NCBI RefSeq assembly: GCF_014649815.1
Contig: NZ_BMTT01000011.1
Span: 62,001 to 126,000, forward strand
Length of the DNA: 64,000 nucleotides
Origin: Streptomyces mutabilis
Lineage (GTDB): Bacteria; Actinomycetota; Actinomycetes; Streptomycetales; Streptomycetaceae
Direction of reading: 5' to 3'
In this document: positions 52,430 through 61,307 of the stretch, in pieces
Position numbering within the stretch: the first letter of the stretch is position 1
How the letters are laid out: each line of letters opens with the position of its first letter
Notes under the pieces: generated by a model
The model's database searches: none
The model's input: the letters and a program-made list of their open reading frames with translations, nothing else
What the model was told of the DNA's origin: nothing
Translations under genes and position numbers: made by a program

Positions 52430-53224
52430 GTGTCCAGCTCCGACATCTTCATCGGCGAGACCATCGGTACCGCCATACTCATCCTGCTCGGCGGCGGCGT
52501 GTGTGCCGCCGTGACGCTCAAGGCCTCCAAGGCCCGCAACGCCGGCTGGCTCGCCATCGCCTTCGGGTGGGGCTTCGCGGTCATGACGGCGGCGTACATA
52601 TCGGGTCCGCTCTCCGGCGCCCACCTCAACCCCGCCGTGACGGTCGGCATCGCGATCAAGGACGGCGACTGGAGCAACACGCCGACCTACCTCGCGGGTC
52701 AGCTCCTCGGCGCCATGATCGGCGCGGTCCTGGTCTGGATCGCCTACTACGGCCAGTTCCAGGCCCACCTCACCGACCGCGAGATCGTCGGCGGCCCCGG
52801 CGCGCAGGACACGACGGCCAAGTCGGTCGAGGCACAGGAGAAGGGCGCCGGCCCCGTGCTGGGCATCTTCTCCACCGGCCCGGAGATCCGGCACACGGTC
52901 CAGAACCTCGCCACCGAGATCATCGGCACCTTCGTCCTGCTGCTCGCCATCCTGACCCAGGGCCTGAACGACGCGGGCGACGGCCTCGGCGTCCTGGGCG
53001 CCCTGATCACCGCGTTCGTCGTGGTGTCGATCGGCCTGTCCCTCGGTGGCCCGACGGGTTACGCGATCAACCCCGTCCGCGACCTCGGTCCGCGCATCGT
53101 GCACACCCTGCTGCCCCTGCCCAACAAGGGCGGTTCCGACTGGGCCTACGCCTGGATCCCGGTCGTCGGTCCGCTGATCGGCGGTGCGCTCGCCGGAGGT
53201 GTCTACAACGTCGCGTTCGCCTGA
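52430..53224 (+). CDS. glpF: Glycerol uptake facilitator GlpF
   Basis: The 264-residue protein is an aquaglyceroporin with six membrane helices and two half-helix motifs: GAHLNPAVT and [12 protein letters not shown]. In the second motif Val replaces the usual Ala of NPA. The Asp in NPVRD marks glycerol channels rather than water-only channels. A loop of about 35 charged residues lies between helices 3 and 4. The GTG at 52430 follows AAAGGAG. It is first in the glpF-glpK-glpD operon (gylCAB in older naming). Confidence 0.94.
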   Translation: MSSSDIFIGETIGTAILILLGGGVCAAVTLKASKARNAGWLAIAFGWGFAVMTAAYISGPLSGAHLNPAVTVGIAIKDGDWSNTPTYLAGQLLGAMIGAVLVWIAYYGQFQAHLTDREIVGGPGAQDTTAKSVEAQEKGAGPVLGIFSTGPEIRHTVQNLATEIIGTFVLLLAILTQGLNDAGDGLGVLGALITAFVVVSIGLSLGGPTGYAINPVRDLGPRIVHTLLPLPNKGGSDWAYAWIPVVGPLIGGALAGGVYNVAFA

Positions 53225-53309
53225 GCGGACCTCCGCTCGGCCATCATCGAGCCGCAGATCACGCGCCGTACGCACCGGCCGCCACACCACGGAAACCCAG
53301 GAGCACACT

Positions 53310-54848
53310 GTGACCGACGCTCACACCGCAGGCCCCTTCATCGCCGCCATCGACCAGGGCACGACCTCCTCGCGCTGCATCGTCTTCGACCGCGACGGGC
53401 GCATCGTCTCCGTCGACCAGAAGGAGCACGAGCAGATCTTCCCCAAGCCCGGCTGGGTCGAGCACAACGCCACCGAAATCTGGACCAACGTCCAGGAGGT
53501 CGTCGCCGGGGCCGTCGAGAAGGCCGGCATCACCCGCGACGACATCAAGGCCATCGGCATCACCAACCAGCGCGAGACCACGCTGATCTGGGACAAGAAC
53601 ACCGGCGAGCCCGTCCACAACGCCATCGTCTGGCAGGACACCCGCACCGACGCCCTGTGCCGCGAGCTCGGCCGAAACGTCGGCCAGGACCGCTTCCGCC
53701 GCGAGACCGGCCTTCCCCTGGCCTCCTACTTCGCCGGCCCCAAGGCGCGCTGGCTGCTCGACAACGTGGACGGCCTGCGCGAGCGCGCCGAGGCGGGCGA
53801 CCTGCTCTTCGGCACCATGGACTCCTGGGTCATCTGGAACCTGACGGGCGGGGTGAACGGCGGCAAGCACGTCACCGACGTCACCAACGCCTCGCGCACC
53901 ATGCTGATGAACCTGCACACCATGCAGTGGGACGAGCGAATCGCCGAGTCGATCGGCGTGCCGACGCCGATGCTCCCCGAGATCCGCTCCTCCGCCGAGG
54001 TGTACGGCGAGATCAATGGCGGCAGGCTCGGCGAGCTGCTCGGCGGCATCCCCGTCGCCTCCGCGCTCGGCGACCAGCAGGCGGCCCTGTTCGGCCAGAC
54101 CTGTTTCTCCGAGGGCGAGACCAAGTCGACGTACGGCACCGGCACCTTCATGGTGATGAACACCGGTGACAAGATCATCAACTCGTACTCGGGCCTGCTG
54201 ACCACGGTCGGTTACAAGATCGGCGACCAGGACACGGTCTACGCCCTGGAGGGCTCGATCGCCGTCACCGGTTCGCTGGTGCAGTGGATGCGCGACCAGA
54301 TGGGCCTGATCTCCACCGCCGCCGAGATCGAGACCCTCGCCCTCACGGTCGAGGACAACGGCGGCGCCTACTTCGTACCGGCCTTCTCCGGCCTGTTCGC
54401 CCCGTACTGGCGCTCCGACGCCCGCGGTGTGATCGCCGGCCTGACCCGGTACGTCACCAAGGCGCACCTAGCGCGCGCCGTGCTGGAGGCCACCGCCTGG
54501 CAGACGCGGGAGATCGCGGACGCCATGACGAAGGACTCCGGTGTGGAGCTGACTGCCCTCAAGGTCGACGGCGGCATGACCTCCAACAACCTGCTGATGC
54601 AGACCCTCGCCGACTTCGTGGACGCCCCCGTGGTGCGCCCGATGGTCGCCGAGACCACCTGCCTCGGCGCCGCCTACGCCGCCGGCCTGGCCGTGGGCTT
54701 CTGGAACAGCACCGACGACCTGCGCGCCAACTGGCGGCGGGCCGCCGAGTGGACCCCCCGCATGGACGCGGAGACCCGCGACCGTGAGTACAAGAGCTGG
54801 CTCAAGGCCGTCGAGCGGACCATGGGCTGGCTCGAGGACGAGGAGTAA
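53310..54848 (+). CDS. glpK: Glycerol kinase GlpK
   Basis: The 512-residue protein has the FGGY kinase signature: [13 protein letters not shown] at the start, [25 protein letters not shown], and [14 protein letters not shown]. It phosphorylates glycerol to glycerol 3-phosphate, trapping it inside the cell. The GTG at 53310 follows CCCAGGAGC. It lies 85 bases after glpF and eight before glpD, in the same transcript. Its length and motifs are normal for the family. Confidence 0.96.
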   Translation: MTDAHTAGPFIAAIDQGTTSSRCIVFDRDGRIVSVDQKEHEQIFPKPGWVEHNATEIWTNVQEVVAGAVEKAGITRDDIKAIGITNQRETTLIWDKNTGEPVHNAIVWQDTRTDALCRELGRNVGQDRFRRETGLPLASYFAGPKARWLLDNVDGLRERAEAGDLLFGTMDSWVIWNLTGGVNGGKHVTDVTNASRTMLMNLHTMQWDERIAESIGVPTPMLPEIRSSAEVYGEINGGRLGELLGGIPVASALGDQQAALFGQTCFSEGETKSTYGTGTFMVMNTGDKIINSYSGLLTTVGYKIGDQDTVYALEGSIAVTGSLVQWMRDQMGLISTAAEIETLALTVEDNGGAYFVPAFSGLFAPYWRSDARGVIAGLTRYVTKAHLARAVLEATAWQTREIADAMTKDSGVELTALKVDGGMTSNNLLMQTLADFVDAPVVRPMVAETTCLGAAYAAGLAVGFWNSTDDLRANWRRAAEWTPRMDAETRDREYKSWLKAVERTMGWLEDEE

Positions 54849-54856
54849 GAACCGCA

Positions 54857-56473
54857 ATGACCACTCAGTCCACCCTGCAGTCCGTGCCTGCCCTGGGGAC
54901 GCACCCGGCCTCCGGCTCGAACCCGAGCCGGGCCGAGACCCGGGAGCAGCTCTCCAAGGCGTCGTACGACCTCCTCGTGATCGGCGGCGGCATCCTGGGC
55001 ATCTCCACCGCCTGGCACGCCGCGCAGTCCGGCCTCAGGGTGGCCGTGGTCGACGCCGGCGACTTCGCCGGTGCCACCTCCTCCGCCTCCTCCAAGCTGC
55101 TCCACGGCGGTCTGCGCTACCTGCAGACCGGCGCGGTGAAGCTGGTGGCGGAGAACCACTTCGAGCGCCGCGCGGTCTCCCGCCAGGTGGCCCCCCACCT
55201 GGCGAACCCGCTCACCTTCTACCTCCCCGTGTACAAGGGCGGGCCGCACGGCGCGGCGAAGCTCGGCGCGGGCGTCTTCGCGTACTCGGCGCTGTCCGCC
55301 TTCGGTGACGGCGTCGGCCACCTGCTCTCCCCGGCCAAGGCCGCGCAGGACGTGCCGGAGCTGCGCACCGACAACCTCAAGGCCGTGGCCGTGTACGGCG
55401 ACGACCAGATGAACGACGCCCGCATGGCGCTGATGACGGTCCGCGCGGCGGTCGACTCCGGCGCGGTCGTCCTCAACCACGCCGAGGTCACCGGTCTGCG
55501 CTTCACCAAGGGCCGGGTGACCGGTGCCGAGCTGAAGGATCGCCTGACGGGCGACGAGTTCGGGGTGAACGCCCGCCTGGTGCTCAACGCCACCGGCCCC
55601 TGGGTCGACCACCTGCGTCGCATGGAGGACCCGAACGCGGCCCCGTCCATCCGCCTGTCCAAGGGGGCGCACCTGGTGCTCAAGCGCACCGCGCCCTGGA
55701 AGGCCGCGCTGGCGACCCCGATCGACAAGTACCGCATCACCTTCGCCCTCCCCTGGGAGGACATGCTGCTGCTCGGCACGACCGACGAGGAGTTCGAGGG
55801 CGACCCGGCGGACGTCGCGGTCAACGAGAAGGACACCGCCCAGATCCTCGACGAGGCCGCGTTCTCCATCCGCGACCAGCAGCTCGACCGGGACCTGATC
55901 ACGTACTCCTTCGCGGGTCTGCGCGTGCTGCCGGGCGGCCCCGGCGACACCGCGAAGGCCAAGCGCGAGACGGTGGTCAGCGAGGGCCGAGGCGGCATGT
56001 TGTCCGTCGCGGGCGGCAAGTGGACCACCTTCCGCCACATCGGCCGCACCGTCATGAAGAAGCTGGAGGCGCTGCCCGGCCACCCCCTCGGCGACGACTT
56101 CGAGCCGGTCTCCTCGCTGCCGAAGAAGCTGCCGCTGCCCGGCGTCGCCAACCCGCGCGCGGTCGCCCACCGGCTGCTGGTGGACGGCCCGGCACCCGGC
56201 CCGCGCATGGCGGCGGACACCGCCAAGCACCTGGCCACCCACTACGGCTCGCTGGCCTTCGACATCGCCCGGCTCGCGAACGAGAGCCCCGAGCTGGCGG
56301 AGCGCGTCCACCCGGACGCCCCGGAGATCTGGGCGCAGGTCGTGTGGGCCCGCGACCACGAGTGGGCCGAGACGCCCGACGACGTGCTGCGCCGCCGCAC
56401 CACCCTGACGATCCGCGGCCTCGCCACGGACGACGTCCGCGCGAAGGTCCAGGACCTGCTCGACAAGAAATAG
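54857..56473 (+). CDS. glpD: Aerobic glycerol-3-phosphate dehydrogenase GlpD
   Basis: The 538-residue protein has an FAD-binding fold at about residues 38-70 (DLLVIGGGILGISTAWHAA), ATSSASSKLLHGGLRYLQTG, and the late GGKWTTFRHIGRTVM motif. The C-terminal helical domain (residues about 430-538) is typical of GlpD. It oxidises glycerol 3-phosphate to dihydroxyacetone phosphate and feeds electrons to quinone at the membrane. It ends the operon, followed 14 bases later by a strong hairpin. Confidence 0.95.
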   Translation: MTTQSTLQSVPALGTHPASGSNPSRAETREQLSKASYDLLVIGGGILGISTAWHAAQSGLRVAVVDAGDFAGATSSASSKLLHGGLRYLQTGAVKLVAENHFERRAVSRQVAPHLANPLTFYLPVYKGGPHGAAKLGAGVFAYSALSAFGDGVGHLLSPAKAAQDVPELRTDNLKAVAVYGDDQMNDARMALMTVRAAVDSGAVVLNHAEVTGLRFTKGRVTGAELKDRLTGDEFGVNARLVLNATGPWVDHLRRMEDPNAAPSIRLSKGAHLVLKRTAPWKAALATPIDKYRITFALPWEDMLLLGTTDEEFEGDPADVAVNEKDTAQILDEAAFSIRDQQLDRDLITYSFAGLRVLPGGPGDTAKAKRETVVSEGRGGMLSVAGGKWTTFRHIGRTVMKKLEALPGHPLGDDFEPVSSLPKKLPLPGVANPRAVAHRLLVDGPAPGPRMAADTAKHLATHYGSLAFDIARLANESPELAERVHPDAPEIWAQVVWARDHEWAETPDDVLRRRTTLTIRGLATDDVRAKVQDLLDKK

Positions 56474-56487
56474 AACCGACGGAGTGA

Positions 56488-56526
56488 CCCGTGCCCGGCC
56501 CCGGCACCCCCGGGGCCGGGCACGGG
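56488..56526 (+). terminator. Perfect 17-bp hairpin terminator of the glycerol operon
   Basis: CCCGTGCCCGGCCCCGG pairs perfectly with CCGGGGCCGGGCACGGG around CACCC. It begins 15 bases after the glpD stop and precedes the promoter of the FadR-like gene. Confidence 0.87.
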
Positions 56527-56546
56527 TCTCATCGTGCCGGTGCACG

Positions 56547-56577
56547 GTCTCATAATGTCGTGAGACATCGGATGTCT
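56547..56577. promoter_or_regulatory. Two overlapping dyads upstream of the FadR-like gene
   Basis: GTCTCA-N8-TGAGAC (56547-56566) overlaps a perfect 7-1-7 palindrome AGACATC-G-GATGTCT (56563-56577). CATAATGT within the first dyad resembles a -10 box. The sites lie 37-68 bases before the FadR-like start and suggest autoregulation. Confidence 0.7.
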
Positions 56578-56614
56578 GTCCGAGGGGCATCCCGGGAACG
56601 CGGGGAGGTCGGCC

Positions 56615-57286
56615 GTGGCGGTCACCGACGAGGCGATCGAGAAGATCAAGGACATGATCGTCTCCGGCAGGCTGGCGCCCGGCGACCGGCTGCCCAAGGA
56701 GAGCGAACTCGCGGCCGGCCTCGGGCTGTCCCGCAACTCCCTGCGGGAGGCCGTTCGCGCCCTGTCGCTGATCCGGATCCTGGACGTGCGGCAGGGCGAC
56801 GGCACCTACGTCAGCAGCCTGGATCCGCAACTGCTCCTGGAGGCCATCGGGTTCGTCGTCGACTTCCACCGCGACGACACGGTGCTGGAGTTCCTCGCCG
56901 TACGCCGCATCCTGGAGCCGGCCGCCACCGCGATGGCGGCCTCCCGGATCACCGGGGCGGAACTGGACGCGCTGGGCGCCGCCTTGGACGCGCTGGGCGC
57001 CGAACCGTCGGTGGAGGATCTGGTCGCCGCCGATCTCGAGTTCCACCGTGCCATCGTGCGGGGCTCGGGCAACTCGGTGCTGTGCTCGCTGCTGGACGGC
57101 CTGTCCGGCCCGACCACCAGGGTCAGGGTCTGGCGCGGACTGACGCAGGAGGACGCGGTCGCCCGCACCCTGCGCGAGCACCGCGCGATCCTGGACGCCC
57201 TGCGGGACCGGGACGCGGAGGCGGCACGTTCCTGGGCGACGGTGCACATCGCGTCCGTGGAGCAGTGGCTGCGCGCCGGCCGCTGA
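56615..57286 (+). CDS. FadR-family (GntR) transcriptional regulator between glpD and parJ
   Basis: The 223-residue protein has a GntR winged helix (MIVSGRLAPGDRLPKESEL, GLSRNSLREAVRALSLI, DGTYV) and an FCD domain with FLAVRRILEPAATAMA, DLEFHRAIVRGSGNS and LREHRAILDALRDRD (His and Asp at metal-site spacing). The GTG at 56615 follows GGGGAGGTCGGCC. It has its own terminator-isolated promoter with a palindromic site. From memory of S. coelicolor, glpD and parJ carry consecutive locus numbers there, so this gene may be an addition in this strain. Its targets are unknown. Confidence 0.87.
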   Translation: MAVTDEAIEKIKDMIVSGRLAPGDRLPKESELAAGLGLSRNSLREAVRALSLIRILDVRQGDGTYVSSLDPQLLLEAIGFVVDFHRDDTVLEFLAVRRILEPAATAMAASRITGAELDALGAALDALGAEPSVEDLVAADLEFHRAIVRGSGNSVLCSLLDGLSGPTTRVRVWRGLTQEDAVARTLREHRAILDALRDRDAEAARSWATVHIASVEQWLRAGR

Positions 57287-57426
57287 ACCCGGCCCCGGCG
57301 GGGTGTCCGACCCGCGGGAACGGGGCAGTGATCCGTTCACTCCCCCGTGCACGGGGGCTGCGGGCGGCCCCTCGGCACGCCGTAAGGTTGGGGGGTACGC
57401 GAGGGCACGTCGGAAGGAGGCGCTGG

Positions 57427-58416
57427 GTGATCGAGCTCGAGGGGGTTCCCGAGCTGGTCGACCCGGTCATGGTGGCCGCGTTCGAGGGCTGGAACGACGC
57501 CGGCGACGCCGCCTCCACCGCGGTCGCGCATCTCGACCGGGAGTGGAAGGGCGAGGTGTTCGCGGCGCTGGACGCCGAGGACTACTACGACTTCCAGGTC
57601 AACCGGCCCACGGTGTTCCTGGAGGACGGCGTCCGCAAGATCACCTGGCCGACGACCAGACTGTCGGTGGTCCGGGTCGGCGGTGACAAACCGCGCGACC
57701 TGGTCCTGGTCCGCGGCATCGAACCGTCCATGCGCTGGCGCTCGTTCTGCAACGAACTGCTCGGCTTCGCCCACGAGCTGGGCGTCGAGCTGGTGGTCGT
57801 CCTGGGCGCCCTGCTGGGCGACACCCCGCACACCCGTCCGGTGCCGATCAGCGGGACGACGTCGGACGCCGACCTGGCGCGGCGCATGGACCTGGAGGAG
57901 ACCAAATACGAGGGGCCCACGGGCATCGTCGGCATCCTCCAGGAGGCGTGCACGCACGCGGGCGTACCGGCCGTGTCGCTGTGGGCGGCGGTGCCGCACT
58001 ACGTGTCGCAACCGCCGAACCCGAAGGCGACGCTGGCCCTGCTGAACCGGCTGGAGGACCTGATCGACGTGCGCATCCCCCTGGGCGAACTGCCCGAGGA
58101 CGCGCGCGCCTGGCAGGTGGGCGTGGACCAGCTGGCGGCCGAGGACAGTGAGGTCGCCGAGTACGTGCAGTCGCTGGAGGAGGCCCGGGACACCGCGGAG
58201 CTGCCGGAGGCGTCGGGCGAGGCGATCGCCCGCGAGTTCGAGCGGTACCTGCGGCGCCGGGACGGCTCCGGACCGGGCCAGCCGGGCGGTCACGCCACGG
58301 CGGACGGGGACACGACGCCCGGGACGCCGTATCTGCGGGACAATCCGAGCGGGCGGACCCGCCCGCCCAAGCCGCCGAGGACCGGCGGGGACGACGAGGA
58401 GTCGTCGGAGGACTGA
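57427..58416 (+). CDS. parJ: PAC2-family protein ParJ (ParA-interacting)
   Basis: The 329-residue protein is a PAC2 (proteasome assembly chaperone-like) domain: VDPVMVAAFEGWNDAGDAAS, WPTTRLSVVRVGGDKPRDLVLVRGIEP in parts, VLGALLGDTPHTRPVPISG and GVPAVSLWAAVPHYV. The C-terminus (about 270-329) is charged and disordered. In S. coelicolor the actinobacterial signature protein at this locus, ParJ, binds ParA and affects its polymerisation during sporulation septation. The GTG at 57427 has GGAAGGAGG upstream. It lies next to mshC in convergent order. The name rests on synteny and family. Confidence 0.82.
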   Translation: MIELEGVPELVDPVMVAAFEGWNDAGDAASTAVAHLDREWKGEVFAALDAEDYYDFQVNRPTVFLEDGVRKITWPTTRLSVVRVGGDKPRDLVLVRGIEPSMRWRSFCNELLGFAHELGVELVVVLGALLGDTPHTRPVPISGTTSDADLARRMDLEETKYEGPTGIVGILQEACTHAGVPAVSLWAAVPHYVSQPPNPKATLALLNRLEDLIDVRIPLGELPEDARAWQVGVDQLAAEDSEVAEYVQSLEEARDTAELPEASGEAIAREFERYLRRRDGSGPGQPGGHATADGDTTPGTPYLRDNPSGRTRPPKPPRTGGDDEESSED

Positions 58417-58469
58417 CCGCACGTGACGGGGGGCGCTTCCGGATGGGAAGCGCCCCCCGTCACGTGCGG
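58417..58469. terminator. Perfect 24-bp bidirectional hairpin between parJ and mshC
   Basis: Arms 58417-58440 and 58446-58469 are exact reverse complements (left arm begins CCGCACGTGACGGGG) around GGATG. It starts directly after the parJ stop and ends nine bases before the mshC stop, so it serves both genes. Confidence 0.9.
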
Positions 58470-58477
58470 GTCCGCGC

Positions 58478-59707
58478 CTACAGAGCGACGCCGAGCAGCG
58501 CGTCGACGGCTCGGGACACCACGCCGGGCGCGCCGGTGTCGGTGCCGCCGGTTGCCTGCTGGAGCGCGGCCCAGCGGTCGACGGCGTCCAGCGCGGCCGG
58601 GGAGTCCAGGTCGTTCGCGAGGGCCTCGCGGATCTCCTCGACCAGCGCCTCGGCGGGCGGGCCGTCGGGCCGGGAGACGGCGGCGCGCCAGCGGTCCACA
58701 CGGGCGAGGGCGTCCTCGAGCACCTGGTCCGTCCACTCCCAGTCGGAGCGGTAGTGGTGGGCGAGCAGCGTGAGCCGGATGGCGGCCGGGTCGACGCCCT
58801 CGCGGCGCAGCTGCGACACGAAGACCAGGTTGCCCTTGGACTTGGACATCTTCTCGCCGTCCAGCCCGACCATGCCGGCGTGGACGTACGCCTTGGCCAT
58901 GGGGAACTCGCCGGTGAGCGCCTGGGCGTGCGAGGCGCCCATCTCGTGGTGCGGGAAGGCGAGGTCGGAGCCGCCGCCCTGGACGTCGAAGCCCATCCCG
59001 AGGTGGTCGAGGGCGATGGCCACGCACTCGATGTGCCAGCCGGGGCGTCCGCGGCCGAGCGAGCCGCCGTCCCAGCTGGGCTCGCCCTCGCGGGCCGCCA
59101 TCCACAGCATCGGGTCGAGCGGGTTCTTCTTGCCGGGCCGGTCCGGGTCGCCGCCCCGCTCGGCGGAGAGCAGCCGCATGGCGGCGGCGTCCAGGTGCGA
59201 CACCTGGCCGAAGTGCGGGTCGGACTCGACCGAGAAGTAGATGTCGCCCTCGAGCTCGTAGGCCGCGCCCGCGTCACGCAGCCGCTCGACGAGCGGGACG
59301 ATGCCGGGTATGGCCTCGACGGCGCCTATGTAGTGCCGGGGCGGCAGCATCCGCAGCGCCGTCATGTCCTCGCGGAAGAGGGCGGTTTCCCTCTCGGCGA
59401 GGGCGGTCCAGTCGACGCCGTCGCGCACGGCCCGCTCCAGCAGGGGGTCGTCGACGTCGGTGACGTTCTGGACGTAGTGGACCTGCCGCTTGTTGTCGAG
59501 CCACACGCGCTGCACGAGGTCGAACGCGTTGTAGGTCGCCGCGTGCCCCATGTGGGTGGCGTCGTACGGCGTGATGCCGCAGACGTAGATACGGGCGACG
59601 GGACCGGGGTCGAGGGTGACCAGGCCGCCGGTCGCGGTGTCGTGGATCCTCAGGTCGCGACCCTGACCAGGCAGGGCGGGGACCTCGGAAGCGGGCCAGG
59701 CATGCAT
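58478..59707 (-). CDS. mshC: Cysteine:glucosaminyl-inositol ligase MshC (mycothiol synthesis)
   Basis: The 409-residue protein is a class I cysteinyl-tRNA synthetase relative. It has zinc Cys43 ([15 protein letters not shown]), the HIGH-like THMGH (51-55), a second zinc Cys in WHIECVA (C228) with FPHHE, and KMSKS at 286-290. It lacks the anticodon-binding domain, being shorter than CysS, and is assigned to MshC by the conserved ITPYD start. It joins cysteine to glucosaminyl-inositol in mycothiol synthesis. It is 131 bases downstream of the kinase-like gene and probably belongs to the same transcript. Confidence 0.95.
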   Translation of the reverse strand: MHAWPASEVPALPGQGRDLRIHDTATGGLVTLDPGPVARIYVCGITPYDATHMGHAATYNAFDLVQRVWLDNKRQVHYVQNVTDVDDPLLERAVRDGVDWTALAERETALFREDMTALRMLPPRHYIGAVEAIPGIVPLVERLRDAGAAYELEGDIYFSVESDPHFGQVSHLDAAAMRLLSAERGGDPDRPGKKNPLDPMLWMAAREGEPSWDGGSLGRGRPGWHIECVAIALDHLGMGFDVQGGGSDLAFPHHEMGASHAQALTGEFPMAKAYVHAGMVGLDGEKMSKSKGNLVFVSQLRREGVDPAAIRLTLLAHHYRSDWEWTDQVLEDALARVDRWRAAVSRPDGPPAEALVEEIREALANDLDSPAALDAVDRWAALQQATGGTDTGAPGVVSRAVDALLGVAL

Positions 59708-59838
59708 GCCATGAGCCTAACCGGACGGGTGTCCCGTACACGAACCGGACCGGGCCGGATGGCCGGTAAGGCGGTCTTGCGCCTGACCGGCCGTTGTGCG
59801 TTGCGATACCCGCACACGCCGCTGGTGCGGCGGGGTGC

Positions 59839-60669
59839 CTACACCGGCGGCCACGGGATGGCCGGCCACTCCCCGCCCGGTTCCGGGTGCCTGCCGGACG
59901 CGAGCAGGGCGTCGACCCGCGCGCGTGTGGCGTCGAGCTCGGCGGAGGTGATGAGGGCACCGAGCCGGGTGGCCAGGGTCGCGCCGTCCTTGAGGGCCTC
60001 CTTGAGGCCGTCGAGCGCGGCCCGGGCCTCATCGGTGAGCGGCTCGCCCGCCCAGCCCCACAGCAGGGTGCGCAGCTTGTCCTCGGCGTGGAAGGTGACG
60101 CCGTGGTCGATGCCGTACAGCCGCTCCCCGGCGGCGGGCAGCAGGTGGCCGCCCTTGCGGTCGGCGTTGTTGACCACGGCGTCCAGGACGGCGAGCCGGC
60201 GCAGCCGCTCGTCGTCGGCGTGCACGAGCAGCGCGGTGCGTCCCTCGCCGACCTCCGCCAGGGCGACCGCCTTCCAGCCGGGGCCGGGTTCCTCGGCGTC
60301 CACCAGGGCGAGCAGTTCCGTCTCCGGGACGGCCTCGATCCACAGCTGGACCATGCCCTCTCCGTAGGGCCCGTCGCGCAGCACGGTGGGCGGGACCAGG
60401 CCCCAGCCGGTCGCCTCGGAGACCTCGTAGGCGGCGACCTCCCGCTGGGCGAGGGTGCCGTCGGGGAAGTCCCACAGGGGCCGCTCGCCCGCGACCGGCT
60501 TGTAGACGCAGGCGGCCTCGCGGCCCTCGTGGGTCACCGTGCAGTACAGGGCCGCGTTGGAGGCGTCACGGATGCGTCCGCGCACGGTCAGTTCGCCCTG
60601 GGCGAGCAGGTCGGCGGCCGCCGTGTCGGTGGTCACGCTCCGCGGCGGTATCCGTTCTGGCGCGGACAT
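59839..60669 (-). CDS. PI3K/HipA-like kinase-fold protein of the conserved actinobacterial trio
   Basis: The 276-residue protein shows kinase-like features: Lys57 in AACVYKPVAGE (ATP-contact Lys), Glu77 in AQREVAAYE, a catalytic-loop-like LDAVVNNADRKGGHLL with Asp170 and Asn167/168, and IDHGVTFH with Asp188 in the place of the DFG Asp. This suggests a phosphotransferase with the PI3/4-kinase or HipA fold. Orthologues occur in actinobacteria next to the DUF3090 gene and a histidine phosphatase. The start overlaps the DUF3090 gene by 37 bases. No substrate is known. It precedes mshC on the same strand. Confidence 0.75.
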   Translation of the reverse strand: MSAPERIPPRSVTTDTAAADLLAQGELTVRGRIRDASNAALYCTVTHEGREAACVYKPVAGERPLWDFPDGTLAQREVAAYEVSEATGWGLVPPTVLRDGPYGEGMVQLWIEAVPETELLALVDAEEPGPGWKAVALAEVGEGRTALLVHADDERLRRLAVLDAVVNNADRKGGHLLPAAGERLYGIDHGVTFHAEDKLRTLLWGWAGEPLTDEARAALDGLKEALKDGATLATRLGALITSAELDATRARVDALLASGRHPEPGGEWPAIPWPPV

Positions 60670-61223
60670 ACGTGTCCTTCCGGGTCGAGCGGGAGGCTGC
60701 ACAGCGGGCACGGCGGCCGCCCGGCGTTGACGACGTCGAGGGCACGCTTGGCAAAGGCCCTGGCCTGCGCGCCGGTGAGGCGGACCCGGAGCATCGGGGG
60801 GCCGTTCTCCTCGTCCTGGAGGAGCCGCTCCTCGGCCTCGGCCAGGTCCTCCTCGGACTCGGCGTCCAGCTCCACGAGGGCCTGCGCCTCGACGATCATG
60901 CGCTGTTCCTCGCCGTCCCAGGCCAGCGCCATGGTGCCGACCCGGAACTCCTCCTCGACGGGCGTCTCCAGAGGCGCTGTGTCGGCGGGCCCGGTGGGAG
61001 CCACGGCGGGGACGGCGGTGCTGCCGCCGCTGCGCCGTACGACCTCGTCGAGGAGTTCGTCCATGCGCTCGGCGAGTGCGGCCACCTGGGTCTTCTCCAG
61101 GGCCACGCTGGTCACCCGGGAGCCGGCGGAGGCCTGGAGGAAGAACGTACGGCGCCCGGGCAGTCCGACCGTGCCGGCCACGAAACGTTCCGGTTGGTCG
61201 TAGAGGAACACCTGACGGGACAC
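60633..61223 (-). CDS. DUF3090 protein with C-terminal zinc-ribbon-like motif
   Basis: The 196-residue protein begins MSRQVFLYDQPERFVAGTVG, the family signature of DUF3090, with RTFFLQASAGSRVTSVALEK and a long acidic helix region. Near the C-terminus PPCPLCSLPLDPEGHVCPRQNG has three cysteines and a His as in a small zinc site. It overlaps the kinase-like gene by 37 bases, so the two are made together. No function is known. It lies between the kinase-like gene and a histidine phosphatase, an order that is conserved in actinobacteria. Confidence 0.85.
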   Translation of the reverse strand: MSRQVFLYDQPERFVAGTVGLPGRRTFFLQASAGSRVTSVALEKTQVAALAERMDELLDEVVRRSGGSTAVPAVAPTGPADTAPLETPVEEEFRVGTMALAWDGEEQRMIVEAQALVELDAESEEDLAEAEERLLQDEENGPPMLRVRLTGAQARAFAKRALDVVNAGRPPCPLCSLPLDPEGHVCPRQNGYRRGA

Positions 61224-61307
61224 GTCCTGTCTCCATGAGAAGTCGTAAGAAGCGGGTGGGCGGGGTCGGTCACTGCTGCGGTCGCTTCACCCTACTGCGG
61301 CCGACGA

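Noticed and set aside
54674-57352. Minus-strand open frame of about 890 codons opposite glpD and the FadR-like gene
   Set aside because: It spans two clear plus-strand genes and a terminator, with no start signal or recognisable domain.
58478-59707. Cysteinyl-tRNA synthetase
   Set aside because: It has the ITPYD start and lacks the anticodon-binding domain, which fits MshC; its mycothiol role also matches the actinobacterial context.
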